DNA of 64,000 nt from Tigriopus japonicus (Eukaryota; Arthropoda; Copepoda; Harpacticoida; Harpacticidae), in assembly GCA_010645155.1 (NCBI GenBank), contig CM021320.1, positions 1,862,965-1,926,964 on the forward strand, written 5' to 3'. How positions within the stretch are numbered: position 1 is the stretch's first letter; every line of letters starts with the position of its first letter. Below the pieces are notes generated by a model, which was not told the DNA's origin, did no database searches, and saw nothing but the letters and a program-made list of their open reading frames with translations. Positions 12,645 to 22,870 of this stretch are shown in pieces. The translations under genes and the position numbers were made by a program.

Positions 12645-13522
12645 CTATTTCTCGATGTGCAATATAGCTATGAGAAGAGAGACCCATGACGAAGAATGGC
12701 CACGTCTTCTTCTTCTTCCATGTAGTGTACCGAGTTTTACCATCCTCAACCGTCCCATTCTAGTTCGATAGAAGGACGAACAAATCCTCCTAGAGGCCCC
12801 TCTCTTTACAAGACCAGAGAGGACGTATGGCCTCCGAGGTTGTACATTCGTAGGGGCAAGAGCCAACGAATGTTGTGGACGAGAGAGCGCGGAAAGTCCA
12901 CGAGGAAGCTCGTCCTTTGGTGCAAGGTTCCTCCGTCTTCTTTTCAACTTTTTGTTCTCTGTCTTCGACGGTTGCGCTTCTACCATCCCGGTAGAAAATC
13001 TTTGGAACACTGGTCCCCATATCTTCTAATGCACTGCGGCCACTGGAGGCTGTTTTCGTCGACACCCTCATCTCAACATTCGTTGCGAGAACGTGTAAGG
13101 GCCAACACGTCTTGGAAGTCCCCTCAGAATTTGTGCCAAGACAGCGGAGAAACGAGGGAACACGCTGGGCCGCTCCTTCATTCAAGACGAAGAAGAAGGA
13201 AAAGAAGAAGAGGAATAACAACAAAAAAATCCTCCTCGCGAAAGAGACCCTTCTTTCACAAGCCAAGAACAATATCTTTGGTAACATCAGTGGCTTCGTC
13301 TTTTCCAAGTGTGCCACCAACGGCACTGTGTTGTATGCATTGGAATTAGTAGAGCTGGCACAAAGTCGCATAGTCGAGTCTCGTGGTCCCCTTCACTTAC
13401 ACAATCGACACCATTGTGGACCGACCAACAGACCGAAGAACGAATTACTCGAATATTCAGATCACGATCTTGAATCTCTTTCCCTGACTACACTTCCCTG
13501 GGCACCGAGAATGGTCAATTGA
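12645..13522. other. GC-richer block with overlapping open frames on both strands, function unknown
   Basis: Several long frames overlap here: minus 12790-13371 (193 codons), plus 12840-13349 (169 codons) and plus 13112-13522 (136 codons). None shows a known domain. The minus frame has a Phe/Leu-rich run that comes only from a GAAGAAG-type low-complexity stretch near 13190-13230. Two diverged direct repeats seem to lie at about 12780 and 13225 (AAATCCTCCT followed by a CTTT-ACAAG motif). It could be an old repeat, a non-coding exon, or one true short gene; the sequence does not decide. Confidence 0.3.
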
Positions 13523-15556
13523 ATCAGTGATTCAGCATTGCTTGGAAAGCGCCTTGTTGTCCCAAGAGGTGACCAAGTAGCTACCTCTCTTCAACCCTGC
13601 GTATTGCTCACAAGTAAGTTTATTCACCGCCTTCCTCCATTATCGGGCTGAAATCAAATAGTTCTCTTCTTTGTATATGATTTATACTTTCTACCATTCA
13701 CCTCGAAACGGAGATATATGATGGCAGTAGAAGCCTCTTTGATGGGCCACGGCGTGTCAACTTTTGACAAGTTTTCCTTTCCTGGACCGTAACCAGTCAT
13801 GGTTCAAGCCACTTTCGTGTTCGGTAATGCCCGGAATGAAATATCTTTTGCTTCTTCTCCTTCCTCGTATTTTTTCGCTCGGAGTAGACTCGGATGCGAG
13901 AGGACGAGTCCTCATCTAAGCGCTAAAAAACTTGATGTGGCTTCAAAAAGCGTGAAATTACAAGAGTGAGAGTTTGCTCGACAAGATTCGAACCCAAAAA
14001 AGCAAGGAACCAAAGCAAACTAAGCATCCAGTGCTCGATTGGACCCGAGCTCTTGATTGGCTTGTAAAGAAAAGTTTTCAGCTACTACTATGAGTAAAAG
14101 AAATCTGGGTTTCTCATACCGGTAGGCAAGAACTTTACCAATCTTCAGTTCAACTCAGAATAGAATCATCTAGATATTGGAACACACACTTCGCATATGA
14201 TTTCATATTGAAAAGAGGCCTTTCTATGACTTGAACAAAAACTTTTCAATTATTATCAAATATCTATTTCGCAATTTAATGAAATGATATCTAAAAAGCA
14301 CAAGATGCCCATCCCTTTCCTGCACGTTCAAGCTTTTCAGAAGCTGAAATCTGAGACCTCCGTCATATCCTCAAAGCATGTGATTCAAGCTGAATAGTAT
14401 AAGGTATTAGCGGGCGTTCTCGCAGTATGATTTCTTTCACAATCACATTCCAAGCTTTCTCAGATTATACTTACAACATTACTACTTGTGCTTAGCATTT
14501 TGAAGATGTTTAGCAAAACTCGCCTTCTGTAAAAAGAACTCGTTGGTGGAACAACCAAGGATCTTTTATTGCTTAGATCTCTTTAAGGAAAGACGCCTTA
14601 AGAGCATGATTTCCCAAGACAACACTCAAATCTCTTTCAACCTTTAGTAGGGCTTACGTAACAAATTAAGATTATAAATTTACAGATTCTATTTTGATAA
14701 TTTAATGACAATTTTAAATGAAGCAGTTCTTTTGGCATAAAACCTTTAAAGTGGTATTTGAAAACGATAATCAAACATGGGGCACATTCTCTATTATGAA
14801 ATCGACACACTTGATTTTGATTTGCAAAGCAACTCAACAAATGGTGTCAGATATTTGTGCACTACCAATCAGTATGACAAAGCCATGTTTGAAGATTGAT
14901 ATTTCTCGGGAATTGACTGACGGCTGGAAATGGATATGGAATGGAATTTTCGAGTGCAAGACAGGCTCTCGTGGAACATAATACTGAATTATTCAACCAT
15001 TTCTCTACTAGAATAAGGCTGCATTCATGGTATTTGATTGGAAGACTTTCGTCTTCTTCCTTTCCAATGGGATGAACTCTGGCGTATTGATCTTGTTCAC
15101 GGCCTTTTTTTGAAGATACTTTTGGATTAGAGCTAGCTAAAAACTGATAAGCTTCACATCGTTTGGTGAGATACCTTCCCACGTAAGTTTTTCGAATACC
15201 CAAATTGTACACGGGTAAGGAGGGGTCTAGCCTGATATTTGGTGTATCAGAACTTGAATCAAGCATTATCAAAGGTCAGGCAGCTACTTCTCTAGTGGCG
15301 TTTTGATAATAACAGCTTAGAAGACCTTAGACCTTAGATAGCAATCCCAAGACTCCGTGTTCAATCACAGGAGCGTTAAAGAATGGCCGTGTTATTCTTT
15401 AATAGTCTTTTGAAGGCAGCAAAAATGTGAACAAATTATATTCGTAGGTGCTAGAGGAGCTAGATTCTTTTACAAAGATGGATTGTTTTTGATCATGTGG
15501 AGAATCTTTGTTTACTGTTTTCCAAATACGTTTACACCTGCTCAAGACTTCACCTA
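13523..15556. other. Intergenic, AT-rich
   Basis: Only short frames are present, apart from a tRNA-like 75-mer at 13976-14050. No gene is supported. Confidence 0.45.
13976..14050 (-). repeat. tRNA-like 75-nt remnant
   Basis: On the minus strand a 75-nt segment starts GCTCGGG and ends GTCGAGC, which can pair as a partial acceptor stem (five pairs and one G-T). It contains a near-perfect B box, GGTTCGAATCT. The T stem is poorly paired and the A box weak, so this is at best a tRNA pseudogene or SINE piece. Confidence 0.25.
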
Positions 15557-16495
15557 CCCCATGTTCCAAAATTAAGGTAACACTTACAAAAATGGGCATA
15601 ACTTTTAACTGAAAGATTTTCGTGAACATCGAATAAAAGGTTTCATGATCTTGAGAGTCTACCAGTTGCCCTTGTTTACTTTAAACATCATTTCCTTCAC
15701 CCTGAACAACATGGAGACCAAGCACCAAATGGTGATCGACATGGAGTCGCGCGGAAAGACGGTGACGGAGACCTTCAAGGCCATGGGAATCAGCCGAAAG
15801 GCCATCTATGCCATCAAAAAAAAAGGTTCGAGGAGCGCAGAACTATCAAGAGGAAGAAAGGGCAGGGACGGAAGAGGTTGGTAAGGACAAAAGTCAAGAT
15901 TATCGTTGTCAAAAATCGCGTGAAGAGGAATCCAGCCCGGACCATTCGTGGCATGGCCAAGGCCATGTCCTTGACCCCGAGCACAGTCCATAGGATTGTT
16001 CATGACGATCTGGGAATGAAGTCGAGAGCCAGGAGGAAAAAGCACCTCATCAACAAAAATCAAGGCCAAGAGGCTTGCTAGGTCAAAGAAGCTGCTGAAC
16101 AAGCTGAAGGCCGGAACACCGACGATTTTGTTTTCAGACGAAAAACTTTGCCGGGTCGATCGTGTCTCCAACAGCCGTACTGATCGATACATTATAGACA
16201 AAAGGCCGGAAGATGTCCCCGACAACGTCAAGTTCACGTTCAAGACGAAGCACGCGGCCTCCGTGATGGTCTTAGGCGTCGTGGCCTCACCGTCTTTCCG
16301 CGCGACTCCATGTCGATCACCATTTGGCGCTTGGTCTCCATGTTGTTCAGGGTGAAGGAAATGATGTTTAAAGTAAACAAGGGCAACTGGTAGACTCTCA
16401 AGATCATGAAACCTTTTATTCGATGTTCACGAAAATCTTTCAGTTAAAAGTTATGCCCATTTTTGTAAGTGTTACCCTAATTTTGGAACATGGGG
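15557..16495 (+). mobile_element. Defective mariner-like (IS630/Tc1/mariner) element with 209-bp inverted ends
   Basis: The element starts CCCCATGTTCC and ends in its inverse complement, with TA on both sides (15555-15556 and 16496-16497), the TA target duplication of the Tc1/mariner superfamily. The left 209 bp (15557-15765) and right 209 bp (16287-16495) are inverted copies differing at about two positions. Because the left copy includes the transposase start codon (15711) and its first 18 codons, the right end is not the original 3' end. It is an inverted duplicate of the 5' end that replaces the 3' half of the gene. Confidence 0.88.
15711..16286 (+). pseudogene. Mariner-like transposase pseudogene, frameshifted and truncated
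   Basis: The start METKHQMVIDMESRGKT and the following helix-turn-helix-like stretch (ETFKAMGISRKAIYAIKKK) resemble the N-terminal DNA-binding part of Tc1/mariner transposases. A second binding segment follows in another frame (RTIRGMAKAMSLTPSTVHRI). FSDEKL near 16131, in the original register after two frame changes, supplies the first catalytic Asp. Two apparent one-base insertions lie in A-runs near 15819 and 16057. The sequence then runs into the inverted terminus before the second and third catalytic acidic residues. The protein cannot be active. Confidence 0.85.
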
Positions 16496-16497
16496 TA

Positions 16498-19387
16498 TAT
16501 TAGTTAATGTGAATTCGGTCCGCATCAATGACCTTTTCCAGAAATTTGTAAAATTTTGATGTTTTCAAAGTTGACCTTTAGATGACTTTTCATTTACAAT
16601 TGAAGTGATAAAACTCGTAGGTACAAGGGTAAGAAAAATATGAGAGTTTGGCAAATAATTTGCGCAAACAGAACTCGATGCCGGCCCTTTCCGTTCTACG
16701 TACAACATTGTAGTAGACGACGGTGGATTTCCCTGCCGATGGATTCGAGGGGGAGGGAAAGCAATGGATGTTGGTTTCTCCTTGATTTGCATGAAAATGA
16801 GAGGAGCTATCTTCTACTCAAATGGAAATGCTCTCTGGTCCCATAAAGAACCTTGCAATGGGCTACTTCAGCTTGCGTCTGTGAGACTTGTGCCAGCAGA
16901 GTAATTCGATTACTCTTCTCCCTGGATCTGGCCGGGAATACACTCATAAGCGAGAGGATAGATTCTGGATTGTACTCATGTACAGCACTTCATACGCACA
17001 TGTACATAGTTGAGACACAATGCCGATTCTGAACATCGTTCTGAACTTTTGCATGGCCAAAATACATAGTAGGAGTATCAGCCATTGTGAAGTGTGACCA
17101 ATGTCAAAGTCAGCGCAGCACAGAGTGACATTGCAATCCAATCCAAAGATAGAAAGATGGAGGAGGTTTCGAGTGGATGAGGAAAATTTTCAAGGTGATT
17201 CTGAAATGGTGGCTGTCACAGGATGCATGCATCCCATTTGTTCTTGGAAAAAGATAGACTTCTAAGTAGATTATTCGTCTCGTCCTTTTCTCGCACCATC
17301 CAAGTTTCCTCTGTGATGACATTTGGTAGTCCCCCATGTTCGAAACAGACAGATTGCATGGCTTCAATGCCGTTGGGTTACAAAAGATGGCCTTGATATT
17401 GTATTGCCGAAATTAAGGCACTTTTGTACGTCTTTTTTCTGATTCCGAAGATTTTCTCTCCATCGCTCAACTTCCCATCCTTCATTTCATATCTTTCAGA
17501 CTCTTTGCACCTTCACAAAACCTCAATCAAAGTACCCAAAAGTAGAGCAAGTGATCCATGGGAACGTTCCAAGACGATGGCTAGGAACCTGATTTGTTCT
17601 ATTCTCAGATCCTTCGATTGAGATTGCTGATTACGAAGCAGTTTTGTTCTCCGCTTCCATCAAGTCATGGAATGGGTGATTGGGTTGTTCCTCGTCAGCC
17701 ATTCACTTGGCTTGCTGGGCTTAGCTATACAACCAGTCAATAAGGTCTACACCCACTCGATCTTCCGTAATCTGATATTCTGATCCAGATAAAATCAATC
17801 CCTTGTCCTCCCTTTGCTCTAAAGGGAGAAATAGATCCATACTTGTCTTGGGCAGCTATTTTGTCCCCCGATTTGCTTACCACTAGAAATGATTATAGAG
17901 GAGACTTAACCACACGAGCGCCTTCTACCATGTCGCACCACGTAATTTTGCGGTCTCCCAGCCATTACGAGCTTATTAAATTTTTAAAGCGCTCAAACGG
18001 TTCATTGTTTGGAGAGAAGTCTAGAAACCAAGGTCGTACAAAAATGCCTCCCAATTTTCTACGAATGGGATCCTTTGTGAGCAACAAACTTTTGTTACTT
18101 GATTTTGGCCTGTTTTTCAGGATTGTTCCTTCTCTAGGAATTGAAGGGATTCCCTCATCCGTCATACATGTTCTGTAACTCAAGGCCAAGCCATGTTTTT
18201 GGTGCAAATCCCAAACACATAGTTTTTCCATCTTCCTACTCCTGCGGTAATGATGATTAGGTGAACTGGTCCGAAAAGTTTGTTTTTCTACTACCATTGC
18301 ATGGAAAGTTGTCGTGGACCTCCAGCAAACGTGGAACCACCAACACTCAAAATAATGAGATATCTAAAACCTACCGCAAATTGAGGAACCTGGGTTGGCC
18401 ATAGACCATCATAGTTCCATGGAAACGCCTAACACAAGGGGTGATTGGACCCAGAAGGCGAAGGTTTTTGGAAAAGGATAGACCGATAGAATGTGTATAT
18501 TCCGAGTTAGAATCTTCTCAACTTAAGGTTCAGAAAATCGATACTTAAACGTGATGATGTACCATAACTCTTTGCCACATAAAACGGTTACGGGATGTTA
18601 GGAATGTTGGTGGGAACGATCCAGTTTGAATTATTTATTTGCTTTCAGGCACGAGCTTGGGCTGCTTGCACGGAAAGGAAGGAACGCTCGCCTTTTGGAA
18701 GAACTGGAATTAAACAAACACGGTCCTTGAAGCGCAAAAAGTCGTCCATGATGGTGACAACGACGGTGGTCCCATTCCCTTGGCTTTGGTTAAGCGTCAT
18801 TTTCGGGTCTTGGAAAAGTTTGATGGAACAGCCATGAGTGGTTGATGGAGAGGACAGGCCTTCTTTTTTCGTCTATAGAGCTACCACTTCCTTCCTTCCT
18901 GCTCACCAGTACTGTGGTAATCTTACATTACTAACTGGTGTTCGCCGGCCAGAGTTAGCCAGTTCTAGGTTCGCCTGCTTTTCTTTCCATCTGGCTTGCC
19001 TAACCATCATCAGAGTCCTCAAAGATGAATATCCCCTCAACCACCGCTCTTCCATGCAGAGCACCACTACCAACAACAACTACAGCAATGGCAAGACCAA
19101 GTAGAAACTACCAAAGGAATAGTACTTGCAAAGAGGGGAAAAGCAGTAACAACAACATCAACAAGAGCGGTTGTAGTAGTCCAAGACCAAGACCTAAAGG
19201 ACGACCGGTTTTACTTCTCGAAGCAGCTACACGACTCGAAGTGGGACTGTAGAGGGTTGGTCTGGCCGGTTGTTGTCTCCCCAAGTGAACAATTTCTAGG
19301 CGAAGGAATGCCTGCCTTCTCTACTATGAGTGCCGACTAGATCCACGAGGGAAGGGGAGAAACCACTTCCTTTGGCTTGGCTGAAAT
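16498..19387. other. Intergenic, upstream of the GT92 gene
   Basis: Overlapping frames on opposite strands near 17843-18297 show no domain. The stretch next to 19388 should hold the GT92 promoter and any 5' UTR exons; a possible acceptor (TTGCTTTCAG) occurs near 18648. Nothing further could be supported. Confidence 0.4.
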
Positions 19388-21349
19388 ATGAGACTACCAA
19401 GGAGGAAACTGAAACTGACAAGGGGAAAACTTGTCAAGATGAGCCAGGAACGGCAGAAGCTCAGCTTCTTTATTGTTATCATATTTTTAGCTATATTTGG
19501 GATCATCGTCTTAGCTGAGGTATTCCTCGTGGAGGACGTCAGGAACAGATCTAACTTGGGTGACTTCCAATACGACGAAGCGTCGTGGGAAACTCCCAAG
19601 CCCTTGTCTTTACTCCTTGAGAGTGTCGGCCCAGCCAATCATCATCAACATCATAGACAGCAGAAAGATCTGTACCGGAGTGGGATCCAGTCACGAAACG
19701 CACCCAGAAATGAGCGGTTCCAAAAAAGCCTCCAACAACATCAAGAGGAGATGGAACGTCTCATTCGCAATATTTCATCGCGGATCCATACCTCAATGGC
19801 GGCAGCAGTGGCTGCTTCCATCCCCAAATCCAAAACAGCGCTTCCAATCAACCGTCCCTATAATTATTCCGCCAATGACCCTCCGCTAGACTTAAAATAC
19901 GACTTCTCTCTGAGAAACCACACCGGTTTCGATGCCGTTTGGCAACCAGTGGAAGGCTCGCTCCACAAATTTTATGTGTACTCGGCCTATTATGATGCGC
20001 GGGTTGAGTCCAAACGTGTTGTCAGGATCATTGGTGCTACTAAAACCAAACAACCCGAACGGGTGTGGTGTCAGTTTCACTATCGAAATCAAAGTGGTTT
20101 GAAGGTGCACTTTCCCGCCAGCATCACCGTGATACGAGAGAATTGGAACCTGAAATACAGTGCTTGCTTCGTGCTGTGCCCAATCCCTTCAGAAAGCAAA
20201 GCTCCAGAGTCTGTGAGTGTGATATCTAATGCATCGAAATTGAAGGGGAATGTCACAGCCTCTAATCAGCTTCCAGTTCACAACTTTGAAACGGGTAGTG
20301 GAAGTGAGTTGCCAGCCAACAAAGATGAGATTGGTGTGTGCGTGAAGCCCATTCACTTCCATTACGACCAAGTTTTGGAAGTAGTCGAGTTCATCGAACT
20401 GAACCGGATCCTCGGCGTGAGCAAATTCACGTTCTACAATGACACCATGTCCCCTCGAGTGAGTTGTCTCCTCCGTTATTACGAAAGTCTGGGTGTGGTG
20501 GAAATCCTCCCCTGGAAGTTGAACATTCAATCCCAGGCCGAGATCCGAACCGAAGGTCTGTTCGCGGCTTTGAACGATTGTCTGTATCGGAACATGAATC
20601 GATTCCATTATCTGATGCTAATAGACTTTGATGAATACATTATTCCCCATCAGAACCGGACCTTGCCAGATATGCTTCAATTTATCAACTCCCAACGGCG
20701 TGCCGGTGTCATTACCACCATTGGAGGTGGGGCCAGCAGTGCAGGTCTCAGTCGAAATCAGGGCAACACCCATTTGAAAATTTCCCAGAGACTCACGTCG
20801 TCGTACAGTTTTCAAAATTCCTTCTTCTACCTCCAGTTCCCCGACGACACTGAACTGGGACTTGAAGTCTCCAGGGACCGAATTCTTCCCCTCCGTACGT
20901 TGCTGAAAACTCGTCGGAAATCCAAATTCAATCCACAGAAACAAAGGTCGAAATATATTTGCATTCCGAAATACGTGCGGGAGGCGGGGAATCACTTCAT
21001 TTGGGAGTTCGTGGACGGATATAATGTGAACGTGCCTGTTCACGTGGGATTTTTACATCACTATCGTGTGTGCGAATTCGGTGGTGATGATTGCGTCCAT
21101 ACGGACTCAAAAGTGGATAAAACCGTCGCTCACCAATACAAAAATGAGCTTGTCAGAAATGTCAATACCATATTACAGGATTTGGCATCAAAGTGTAATT
21201 GGACGGTGGACGAGTGGTTGAGATCGCCAATTGCCAAGAACTCCTCTATGCCAACTGAAACCGACAAAACATCGACGCTTTCTAGCAAATCTGTTCCAAA
21301 CCATGTTCGCACACGGCAAACGGCACCTCTTACTTTAAAAAATTCATAG
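19388..21349 (+). CDS. Glycosyltransferase family 92 protein (type II Golgi membrane protein)
   Basis: The 653-codon frame is uninterrupted. A short basic tail is followed by one membrane anchor at about residues 25-45 (LSFFIVIIFLAIFGIIVLAEV), then a stem rich in Gln, His and Ser, then the catalytic region. From about residue 316 the pattern CVKPIHFHYDQ, EFIELNRILGVSKFTFYND, and DFDEY near residue 413 matches the GT92 (DUF23) family. DFDEY is the likely metal/nucleotide-sugar site. Family members are inverting transferases; characterised animal and nematode ones add galactose to N-glycan core fucose, but the acceptor here cannot be read from sequence. A basic segment follows, then a C-terminal Cys-containing block (HHYRVCEFGGDDC), as in other GT92 proteins. 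Several N-glycosylation sites occur. A second in-frame ATG at 19439 has a better initiation context and would keep the anchor. The gene is convergent with the next one. Confidence 0.88.
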   Translation: MRLPRRKLKLTRGKLVKMSQERQKLSFFIVIIFLAIFGIIVLAEVFLVEDVRNRSNLGDFQYDEASWETPKPLSLLLESVGPANHHQHHRQQKDLYRSGIQSRNAPRNERFQKSLQQHQEEMERLIRNISSRIHTSMAAAVAASIPKSKTALPINRPYNYSANDPPLDLKYDFSLRNHTGFDAVWQPVEGSLHKFYVYSAYYDARVESKRVVRIIGATKTKQPERVWCQFHYRNQSGLKVHFPASITVIRENWNLKYSACFVLCPIPSESKAPESVSVISNASKLKGNVTASNQLPVHNFETGSGSELPANKDEIGVCVKPIHFHYDQVLEVVEFIELNRILGVSKFTFYNDTMSPRVSCLLRYYESLGVVEILPWKLNIQSQAEIRTEGLFAALNDCLYRNMNRFHYLMLIDFDEYIIPHQNRTLPDMLQFINSQRRAGVITTIGGGASSAGLSRNQGNTHLKISQRLTSSYSFQNSFFYLQFPDDTELGLEVSRDRILPLRTLLKTRRKSKFNPQKQRSKYICIPKYVREAGNHFIWEFVDGYNVNVPVHVGFLHHYRVCEFGGDDCVHTDSKVDKTVAHQYKNELVRNVNTILQDLASKCNWTVDEWLRSPIAKNSSMPTETDKTSTLSSKSVPNHVRTRQTAPLTLKNS

Positions 21350-21456
21350 GCAAAGTGATTTTAACATTCAACAGTGATACAAACACCCTTTTCCGCTTGT
21401 TTTAGATTTCACTCCTAAAGTTGATTTGAAAGAAAAAAAACTTACACAATTGACGC

Positions 21457-21462
21457 TTTATT
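21457..21462 (-). terminator. Polyadenylation signal AATAAA
   Basis: TTTATT on the plus strand reads AATAAA on the minus strand, 35 bases beyond the stop codon of the gene ending at 21497. Only 147 bp separate the two convergent stop codons here. Confidence 0.6.
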
Positions 21463-21496
21463 AGATTGACTAGCTTGTAGATTACAGTCATGTAGT

Positions 21497-22804
21497 TTAT
21501 TGATTGCCCTCAATGATTCCAAGGTCCTCATCAATGTCGCTCAATCCAAAGGACGACTTCTCCAAAAGAATTTTCAGGTCATCCAAAGTTGGCAGGTCTT
21601 TCCCATTGTTCTCCTTAATGTTCTTCATGTAGGGTGCTGCGAGCAAATGAATGAGTGGATTCGAACGAGATGCCAAAATTGAGGCGCGAATAGGATCGTT
21701 CCCATAAAAAGAAGGCGAAAGAGGGTGACCTCCAGATCCTCCCACTCCCCTCAAATGGTGACTATGGAGCTTCCTCTTCTCCTCTACACTCACTTTCTGA
21801 CCGAGGGCCACTTTTTTCAAAGTCGGTCCAACTATGTCATTGCCGAAGCCACTGAAAAGGCCAAAATCATACGGATTCGGAGCGTAATTCGGATAAGATT
21901 CATACTGCCGATTGTAGTCGTGGCCGTAATTGTTAGGATGATAAGCTGACGGTCCCAAGAACAATGGGGTGGGAAGTCCAATGGGAATAGGTAAAGGTAG
22001 AATTTTTATATCCACATTTTGACGGGTCGAAGAAGAAGGACGATGAATGGTGTGAGATTGTGGGATGGGCGTATCTGGTTGCTTTGATCCAGACGAGTAA
22101 ATGGTCCCTGGAGGGGCTCTGGTGTAGGTGCTGGAGGATCCAAATGGATTGTTAGTGTTTCCCGTACCATATACGTCGTTGATGTTTCTAGGAGCGATAT
22201 TGTGCCCGTCAGAGTGATCTGTAAACGGAGCGGTGGTTTGCTCGAACCCAAGGGAGGAACTTGAGGTCGAAGAGGNNNNNNNNNNNNNNNNNNNNNNNNN
22301 NNNNNNNNNNNNNNNNNNNNNNNNNNNNNNNNNNNNNNNNNNNNNNNNNNNNNNNNNNNNNNNNNNNNNNNNNNNNNNNNNNNNNNNNNNNNNNNNNNNN
22401 NNNNNNNNNNNNNNNNNNNNNNNNNNNNNNNNNNNNNNNNNNNNNNNNNNNNNNNNNNNNNNNNNNNNNNNNNNNNNNNNNNNNNNNNNNNNNNNNNNNN
22501 NNNNNNNNNNNNNNNNNNNNNNNNNNNNNNNNNNNNNNNNNNNNNNNNNNNNNNNNNNNNNNNNNNNNNNNNNNNNNNNNNNNNNNNNNNNNNNNNNNNN
22601 NNNNNNNNNNNNNNNNNNNNNNNNNNNNNNNNNNNNNNNNNNNNNNNNNNNNNNNNNNNNNNNNNNNNNNNNNNNNNNNNNNNNNNNNNNNNNNNNNNNN
22701 NNNNNNNNNNNNNNNNNNNNNNNNNNNNNNNNNNNNNNNNNNNNNNNNNNNNNNNNNNNNNNNNNNNNNNNNNNNNNNNNNNNNNTCCACCACCACCACG
22801 CCAT
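21497..22804 (-). CDS. Putative secreted Pro/Ser/Tyr-rich protein, interrupted by an assembly gap
   Basis: The stop codon is at 21497 and the frame is open to the gap (22276-22785). To the right of the gap a likely start, MAWWWW at 22804, looks like the beginning of a signal peptide. Whether the two parts are in frame depends on the true gap length. The visible C-terminal part of about 258 residues is rich in Pro, Ser, Asn, Tyr and Gly. It includes a hydrophobic Pro-rich stretch (ILPLPIPIGLPTPLFLG), a Tyr/Asn-rich stretch (NNYGHDYNRQYESYPNYAPN) and an acidic helical C-terminus (LDDLKILLEKSSFGLSDIDEDL). No known domain was recognised. It might be an extracellular matrix or secreted precursor protein. 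The gap could hide an intron. Confidence 0.55.
   Translation of the reverse strand: MAWWWWXXXXXXXXXXXXXXXXXXXXXXXXXXXXXXXXXXXXXXXXXXXXXXXXXXXXXXXXXXXXXXXXXXXXXXXXXXXXXXXXXXXXXXXXXXXXXXXXXXXXXXXXXXXXXXXXXXXXXXXXXXXXXXXXXXXXXXXXXXXXXXXXXXXXXXXXXXXXXXXXXXXXXXXXXXXSSTSSSSLGFEQTTAPFTDHSDGHNIAPRNINDVYGTGNTNNPFGSSSTYTRAPPGTIYSSGSKQPDTPIPQSHTIHRPSSSTRQNVDIKILPLPIPIGLPTPLFLGPSAYHPNNYGHDYNRQYESYPNYAPNPYDFGLFSGFGNDIVGPTLKKVALGQKVSVEEKRKLHSHHLRGVGGSGGHPLSPSFYGNDPIRASILASRSNPLIHLLAAPYMKNIKENNGKDLPTLDDLKILLEKSSFGLSDIDEDLGIIEGNQ
22276..22785. other. Assembly gap (510 N)
   Basis: A run of N interrupts the N-terminal part of the minus-strand low-complexity gene. Flanking sequence is Ser/Thr- and Trp-codon rich, so a repetitive sequence probably defeated assembly. 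Confidence 0.99.
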
Positions 22805-22870
22805 TTCTACGAGTAAGCTCAGCCTTCGATGCTCCTCGCTGATGTGCCCAGTGTTTACAACCAAAAGCAA

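Noticed and set aside
17843..18297. Overlapping 110-codon frames on both strands
   Set aside because: Neither has a domain, splice context or convincing composition, and they are mutual antisense shadows.
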